A stretch of DNA of 64,000 nt. It comes from Hyphomicrobium album. Lineage in GTDB: Bacteria > Pseudomonadota > Alphaproteobacteria > Rhizobiales > Hyphomicrobiaceae. The stretch spans positions 248,001 to 312,000 of the forward strand of contig NZ_WMBQ01000002.1 in assembly GCF_009708035.1 (NCBI RefSeq), given 5' to 3'. The notes under the pieces were generated by a model. It saw only the letters and a program-made list of their open reading frames with translations, made no database searches and was not told the DNA's origin. Shown in pieces: positions 57,927-64,000 of this stretch; the stretch's first letter is position 1; the number at the start of each line of letters is the position of its first letter. The position numbers were made by a program, and so were the translations under genes.

Positions 57927-58346
57927 TCAGTCCGTCCGCGCCAGCACCTGCTCCAGGTTTGCAAAGAACTGCTGCCACCCCGCCTTGGCGCCGCCGAACG
58001 CCTGCTTCTGCTCCGGCCGGAAGCCCGACTGCTCCATCCGCAGATGCGTCCTCGTGGGCGTCGGGGTGAGCGTAAAGGCCACGACGCTCTGCAGATTGAA
58101 GGCCGCGTCGTCGTGCGCAAAATTCCACGTGTAGGAGAGCGTCCTGTTCGGCTCGACGGCGAGGACCTCGCAGTCCAATACGCCGCCCCAGTTGCCGCGA
58201 AGATTGAAGCGGTGGCCTACGGCCGCCTTGAAGTCGTTCTGCATGAGCCACTCCGCGATCAGGTGCGGTTGCGTGGGCGCGCGCCAGATCTTTTCCGGCG
58301 GATGAGGGATCTCACGTTCGACGACGACGGTGCGGGTTTCGCTCAT
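57927..58346 (-). CDS. SRPBCC (AHSA1-like) family protein
   Basis: A 139-residue START-like ligand-binding protein. The AHSA1 pattern runs from EREIPHPPEKIWRAPTQPHL through EWLMQNDF and RTLSYTW to LRMEQSGF and GWQQFFANLEQVL. Its ATG overlaps the ArsR stop by 4 nt (ATGA), so translation is coupled. Pairs of ArsR regulator and AHSA1-like protein are frequent; the ligand is unknown. Confidence 0.87.
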   Translation of the reverse strand: MSETRTVVVEREIPHPPEKIWRAPTQPHLIAEWLMQNDFKAAVGHRFNLRGNWGGVLDCEVLAVEPNRTLSYTWNFAHDDAAFNLQSVVAFTLTPTPTRTHLRMEQSGFRPEQKQAFGGAKAGWQQFFANLEQVLARTD

Positions 58347-58684
58347 TGGTCCATTCTCTTCAGCAGGTCTTCGAGGTCGTCGAACCGGCTCTCCCAGAAC
58401 CCGGCCATCTGGCTTGTCCAGTCGATCAGCGGGGCCAAGGCACTGAGCTGCGCGCTGTAATGGGTCTGGCGACCTTCGTGGCGGTCGCGCACCAGCCCGG
58501 CCTGCTTCAGAACGCCGAGATGCTTTGAGACAGCGGGCTGCGAGACGCCGGCCCGGGCCGTCAGGGCCCCGACGGTCTGCTCACCGTCGCGGCACAACCG
58601 CTCGAAGATGGCCCGCCGAGTCGGATCGGAGAGCGTTCTGAAGAGCACGTCGTGGGGATTTGGCTTTTCCAATCGATAACCCAT
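58343..58684 (-). CDS. ArsR family transcriptional regulator
   Basis: A 113-residue winged-helix repressor-type regulator. The DNA-binding core is FRTLSDPTRRAIFERLC followed by GALTARAGVSQPAVSKHLGVL. It lacks obvious metal-binding cysteine motifs (only one Cys), so the signal is probably not arsenic. Two inverted repeats at and ahead of the start codon (58676-58691, 58702-58717) suggest autoregulation. First gene of the three-gene cassette between the phosphatidyltransferase and perM. Confidence 0.9.
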   Translation of the reverse strand: MGYRLEKPNPHDVLFRTLSDPTRRAIFERLCRDGEQTVGALTARAGVSQPAVSKHLGVLKQAGLVRDRHEGRQTHYSAQLSALAPLIDWTSQMAGFWESRFDDLEDLLKRMDQ

Positions 58685-58717
58685 TGGTTATTGATTGACG
58701 TATAACCGCGGAGTTAT
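58676..58717 (-). promoter_or_regulatory. Probable ArsR operator: two inverted repeats
   Basis: ATAACC-N4-GGTTAT (58676-58691) covers the arsR start codon, and ATAAC-N6-GTTAT (58702-58717) lies just upstream. The shared ATAAC/GTTAT half-sites suggest binding of the product of the adjacent gene. Confidence 0.6.
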
Positions 58718-58869
58718 GCGTCAGTCAAGCGGGCAGAATCAGCCTCTCGTCGTAGGCAACGCCATGCGGGACGCGCTGCAGGTTGGCGTCACCAAACAGA
58801 CGCAACTAACCTGCGTCGTCGGCATCGCCCATCGGTCGGCGGTTTCGCGCGGCGTCGACGACAGCACCG

Positions 58870-58949
58870 TCGCATCGCTGGCTGCCTATTTGCGCAGTTG
58901 GCTGCTACATAGTCCGGATATGAATCGCCGGATGCGCGCCGCTAACGTC
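58870..58949 (+). pseudogene. Diverged copy of the 3' end of the phosphatidyltransferase gene
   Basis: About 80 bp matching 57574-57653, the last part of the CDP-alcohol phosphatidyltransferase, with roughly 12 differences including a 1-nt deletion that shifts the frame. Encoded ASLAAYLRSWL mirrors ASLAAYLLSWL of the intact gene. It sits between the ArsR cassette and perM, where the intact gene would be expected to end if the cassette were absent. Nothing upstream of it (58718-58869) resembles coding sequence. Confidence 0.7.
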
Positions 58950-58990
58950 CGTTGCGCGGGCCGACCGATGGGCCGAGGGGGCTCAAATCC

Positions 58991-60124
58991 ATGCGCGTGG
59001 AACGTCAGGTGCTGTTCTGGCTGGCAGCCGCGCTCATGCTCATACTTCTCGTGGCGCTCCTGCGCGGCGTGATCCTGCCGTTCGTCGCCGGCATCGTCAT
59101 CGCCTACTTCCTCAACCCCGCCGCCGACCGGCTGACGCAATGGGGATTGCCGCGCGGCGTCGCCTCCGCGGTGATCGTTGCCGCCTTCGGTGCGCTGATC
59201 ACGGCCGCCCTCATCTTCCTCGTGCCGCTGCTGCTCACCCAGGCGCAGCAGTTCGCTGTCGCCCTGCCGGACGAGATCTCGCGCCTGCGGGCACTCGTCG
59301 AGGCGTGGGCGCGTGACCAGCTCGGCACGCATTACCCCGATTTCGAGGCCGGTCTCGACCGCACCTCGCAGACGCTGACCGACAACATGGCGAACCTCGC
59401 CGGGTTCGTCGCCGGCTCCCTCTGGAGCCAGGGACGGGCGCTCTTCGATTTCCTGTCGCTGCTGCTGGTCGCGCCGCTCGTCGTTTTCTACGTGCTGATC
59501 GATTGGCATCCGATGCTGGCCAAGATTGACAGCTGGCTGCCGCGCGCGCATGCGTCGACCATCCGCCGCCTCGCCGCGGAAGTGAACGATGCGGTCTCCG
59601 CCTTCATTCGCGGCCAAGGCACCGTCTGCTTCATCCTCGCCATCTATTACGCGCTCGCGCTGGGCGCCATGGGGCTGCGCTACGGCCTGCTCGTCGGGCT
59701 CGCGACCGGCCTCATGAGCTTCGTGCCCTTCGTCGGCTGGGCGCTGGGCTTGATCACCGCGACCATCATCGCCATCGTCCAATTCTGGCCCGAGGCCGTG
59801 CCGATCCTCACCGTGATCGGCATTTTCGCCGGCGCCCAGGTGCTGGATGCCGGCTTCCTCAGCCCCAACATCGTCGGCTCAAAGATCGGCCTGCACCCCG
59901 TGTGGCTGATCTTCTCGCTGTTCGTGTTCAGCTACCTGTTCGGCTTCGTCGGCGTGCTCGTTGCCGTGCCAATCGCCGCGGCGATTGGCGTGCTCGTGCG
60001 CTTCGCGCTCAACATCTATCTCGCGAGCCCGCTCTATAGCGGCATCGAGTCTGCGGCACCGGCGCCGGTTCTGCCCACAGCGCCGGCGTCGCTACCGGCG
60101 TCGCAGAATTCAGTTTCGCCGTAA
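58991..60124 (+). CDS. AI-2E family (PerM-type) transporter
   Basis: A 377-residue membrane protein with about eight helices. PerM signatures: the N-terminal helix pair with VLPFVAGIVIAYFLNPAADRL-like sequence, and the C-terminal DAGFLSPNIVGSKIGLHPVWLIFSLF and GFVGVLVAVPIAAAIGVLVRF blocks. ATG 58991 gives MRVERQVLFW. Family members move small molecules or sodium; substrate unknown. A Pro/Ala-rich tail follows. It precedes hdaA by 21 bp. Confidence 0.9.
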   Translation: MRVERQVLFWLAAALMLILLVALLRGVILPFVAGIVIAYFLNPAADRLTQWGLPRGVASAVIVAAFGALITAALIFLVPLLLTQAQQFAVALPDEISRLRALVEAWARDQLGTHYPDFEAGLDRTSQTLTDNMANLAGFVAGSLWSQGRALFDFLSLLLVAPLVVFYVLIDWHPMLAKIDSWLPRAHASTIRRLAAEVNDAVSAFIRGQGTVCFILAIYYALALGAMGLRYGLLVGLATGLMSFVPFVGWALGLITATIIAIVQFWPEAVPILTVIGIFAGAQVLDAGFLSPNIVGSKIGLHPVWLIFSLFVFSYLFGFVGVLVAVPIAAAIGVLVRFALNIYLASPLYSGIESAAPAPVLPTAPASLPASQNSVSP

Positions 60125-60145
60125 TCATTCGCGATCACCCTCGGC

Positions 60146-60832
60146 ATGACCGCTGCACCACGCCAACTCGTCTTCGATCTCGCTCACCGGCAAGCGCTGG
60201 GGGCGGAGGATTTCCTCGTCAGCCGTTCAAACGAGGCCGCCGTCGAGATGATCGACCGCTGGCCGCATTGGCCGCATCCGGCGTCGCTGGTCGCCGGACC
60301 GCAGGGCTCGGGCAAGAGCCACCTCGCCAACGTGTGGCGCCTGCGCTCGGCAGCCGACGTCATCTCGGCTGGCGCCCTCGATGACGCGGCCGTCGCCGCC
60401 CTGCCCGATGGGGGCGCGCTGGTCGTCGAGGACCTCGACCGCGGCATCGCCGACGAGAAGGCACTGTTTCACCTGTTGAACCGCGCCCGCGAGAGCAAGC
60501 TTGCGGTGCTCATCACCTCGCGCATCCCGCCCGGCGAGCAGGAGTTCCGCGTCCCCGACCTGCGCTCGCGCCTGCGGGCCCTGCCGCTGGTGGAGGTGCA
60601 ACCGCCCGACGAGGTCCTCCTCAAGGCAGTGCTTGTGAAGCTCTTTTCCGATCGCCAATTGAATGTCGAACCGCCGGTGATCGACTACCTGAGCTTGCGA
60701 ATGGAGCGGTCCATGGCGGCGGCGAACCGTATCGTCGCGGCCGTCGACGGGCTGGCGCTCGCCAAGCACCGCAAAGTGACGCGACCGCTGGCCGCAGAGG
60801 CGCTTGCCAGCCTCGGCGAGACCCGTGAATAA
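60146..60832 (+). CDS. hdaA: DnaA inactivator homologue HdaA
   Basis: A 228-residue AAA+ protein related to Hda, which with the DNA clamp stimulates ATP hydrolysis by DnaA. The clamp-binding motif QLVFDL is at 7-12, Walker A GPQGSGKS at 51-58, and the Walker B ALVVEDLDRG follows. The C-terminal helical part (RMERSMAAANRIVAAVDGLA) fits DnaA domain III. It is a regulator of replication initiation; the window also contains ccrM, another cell-cycle gene. Confidence 0.93.
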   Translation: MTAAPRQLVFDLAHRQALGAEDFLVSRSNEAAVEMIDRWPHWPHPASLVAGPQGSGKSHLANVWRLRSAADVISAGALDDAAVAALPDGGALVVEDLDRGIADEKALFHLLNRARESKLAVLITSRIPPGEQEFRVPDLRSRLRALPLVEVQPPDEVLLKAVLVKLFSDRQLNVEPPVIDYLSLRMERSMAAANRIVAAVDGLALAKHRKVTRPLAAEALASLGETRE

Positions 60833-60929
60833 CTAGTTTTTGCCGCCGCGGCCGGCGAGCATGTCATATTTGTGACTTAGCGTGCCCTCCGCCCGAACCC
60901 GCGGGCGATGGGGCCAAGGATTATCCAAA

Positions 60930-63122
<2,193 letters not shown>

Positions 63123-63143
63123 CGCTAAGATCAGAGGCTGCAT

Positions 63144-64000
63144 TTGACGAGCTTGGAACGGTTGTTCGGCGAGCAGAGCCGGGTTCATGAGCTCGAACCC
63201 ATCGGCGTCATCGATATCGGCTCGAATTCGGTGCGCCTCGTCGTCTACGAGGGCGCGGTGCGGGCGCCGACGCCGGTGTTCAACGAAAAGGTGCTGTGCG
63301 GGCTAGGGCGCGATATCGCCTCGACCGGCAAGCTCGGCACCGAGCCGGTCGACCGCGCGCTCGCCGCGCTCACCCGCTTCCGCTCCATAACCCGCCTTCT
63401 CGAGGTGAAGAACGTCCGCGCCTTCGCCACCGCCGCGGTGCGCGAGGCCGACGACGGCGCCGACTTCATCGCCCGCGCCGAGAAGGCGCTCGGAATGCGC
63501 ATCGAGGTGCTGTCGGGCGAGAAGGAAGCGCGGCTCGTCGCCCATGGCATCATGATGGGCTTCGTCGAGCCCGACGGCGTCGCCGGCGACTTGGGCGGCG
63601 GCAGCCTGGAACTGATCGACATCGCCTCCGACCGGCTGAAGCAGGCTTCGACACTACCCGTCGGCGGCTTGCGCCTTATCGATGCCACCGGCAACAAGAT
63701 CGAGAAGGCGCAGCCGCTGATCGACGAGGCGATCGCGCAGGTACCGTGGCTGAGCCAGGGCGCCGGGCGGCCGTTCTTTGCCGTGGGCGGGAGCTGGCGG
63801 GCGATCGCGCGCCTGCACATGGAGCAGACGAACTATCCGCTGCACGTCACGCACGGGTATTCTATTCCAACGCTCGAGGCCGTCGTCTTCTGCGAGTTTC
63901 TGCGCAAGACCAAGAAGCTCTCCGGTCTCGCCGGCTTCGAGGAGCTGGCGAGAGCCCGCCGTGAGGTGCTGCCCTACGGTGCCTTCGTGCTCGAGCGCCT
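63144..64000 (+). CDS. ppx: Ppx/GppA exopolyphosphatase, 5' part (runs off the window)
   Basis: About 285 residues of a Ppx/GppA phosphatase, open to the window end. IGVIDIGSNSVRLVVYEG gives the phosphate-binding P1 region, with GDLGGGSLELIDI and LPVGGLRLID and AVGGSWRAIA following. TTG 63144 is the best start: AGAGG lies about 7 nt upstream and it is 21 nt after the ppk stop. It would degrade polyphosphate or act on pppGpp; the C-terminal domain is outside. Confidence 0.92.
   Translation, partial: MTSLERLFGEQSRVHELEPIGVIDIGSNSVRLVVYEGAVRAPTPVFNEKVLCGLGRDIASTGKLGTEPVDRALAALTRFRSITRLLEVKNVRAFATAAVREADDGADFIARAEKALGMRIEVLSGEKEARLVAHGIMMGFVEPDGVAGDLGGGSLELIDIASDRLKQASTLPVGGLRLIDATGNKIEKAQPLIDEAIAQVPWLSQGAGRPFFAVGGSWRAIARLHMEQTNYPLHVTHGYSIPTLEAVVFCEFLRKTKKLSGLAGFEELARARREVLPYGAFVLER

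Overview
This window comes from a high-GC alphaproteobacterium, most likely a member of the Hyphomicrobiales (Rhizobiales). The pointers are an orphan CcrM-type GANTC methylase next to rnhB, an HdaA homologue, a bacterial Ku gene, ETF-ubiquinone oxidoreductase, the smc / dsbA / DUF721 / mutY block, and the purMN / DUF2066 / CDP-alcohol transferase / perM / hdaA / ppk / ppx block. No rRNA, tRNA, CRISPR array, intact IS element or phage module was recognised. The species cannot be named from the sequence alone.

Layout. 1-4046: DNA maintenance and envelope redox genes (smc 5' end, two tandem DsbA-like thiol oxidoreductases, DUF721, mutY). 4115-7185: a pyruvate/indolepyruvate-decarboxylase-type ThDP enzyme followed by a secreted protein that aligns with thiaminase I; this is the most unusual pair in the window. 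7242-12445: small hypothetical genes, a membrane EAL phosphodiesterase, an RlpA-like protein, Ku with a small downstream gene, a GNAT enzyme and a small secreted protein. 12474-20685: an FMO-like enzyme, ccrM-rnhB with a GANTC cluster in front of ccrM, a PA0069-type radical SAM protein, a glycosyltransferase, moaB and a uracil-DNA glycosylase. 20849-30083: ETF-QO, a large TPR protein, ispE, a polyprenyl diphosphate synthase, a tRNA-methylase-like enzyme, an S49 peptidase and small proteins.

30104-36550 looks like accessory DNA (glyoxalase-like, cupin, two AraC regulators, a Tat-exported metallo-beta-lactamase-fold enzyme, an outer-membrane beta-barrel protein) placed before glyQ. glyQ and glyS (36646-41497) are separated by three genes of unknown function and a structured intergenic repeat. 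41672-49886 carries a gamma-glutamylcyclotransferase, an ABC-F ATPase, a GYF-domain membrane protein, ndk, a RibD/DHFR-like reductase, a DUF1624 membrane protein and a cytochrome P450.

50113-64000 is a purine and polyphosphate block. purN and purM, normally adjacent, are separated by about 3.8 kb holding membrane proteins, a porin and a degenerate serine-recombinase-like gene. Downstream of purM, divergently, lie DUF2066, a CDP-alcohol phosphatidyltransferase, perM, hdaA, ppk and the 5' part of ppx. An ArsR / SRPBCC / membrane-protein cassette is wedged between the phosphatidyltransferase and perM, and a diverged copy of the phosphatidyltransferase 3' end remains on its far side as a scar.
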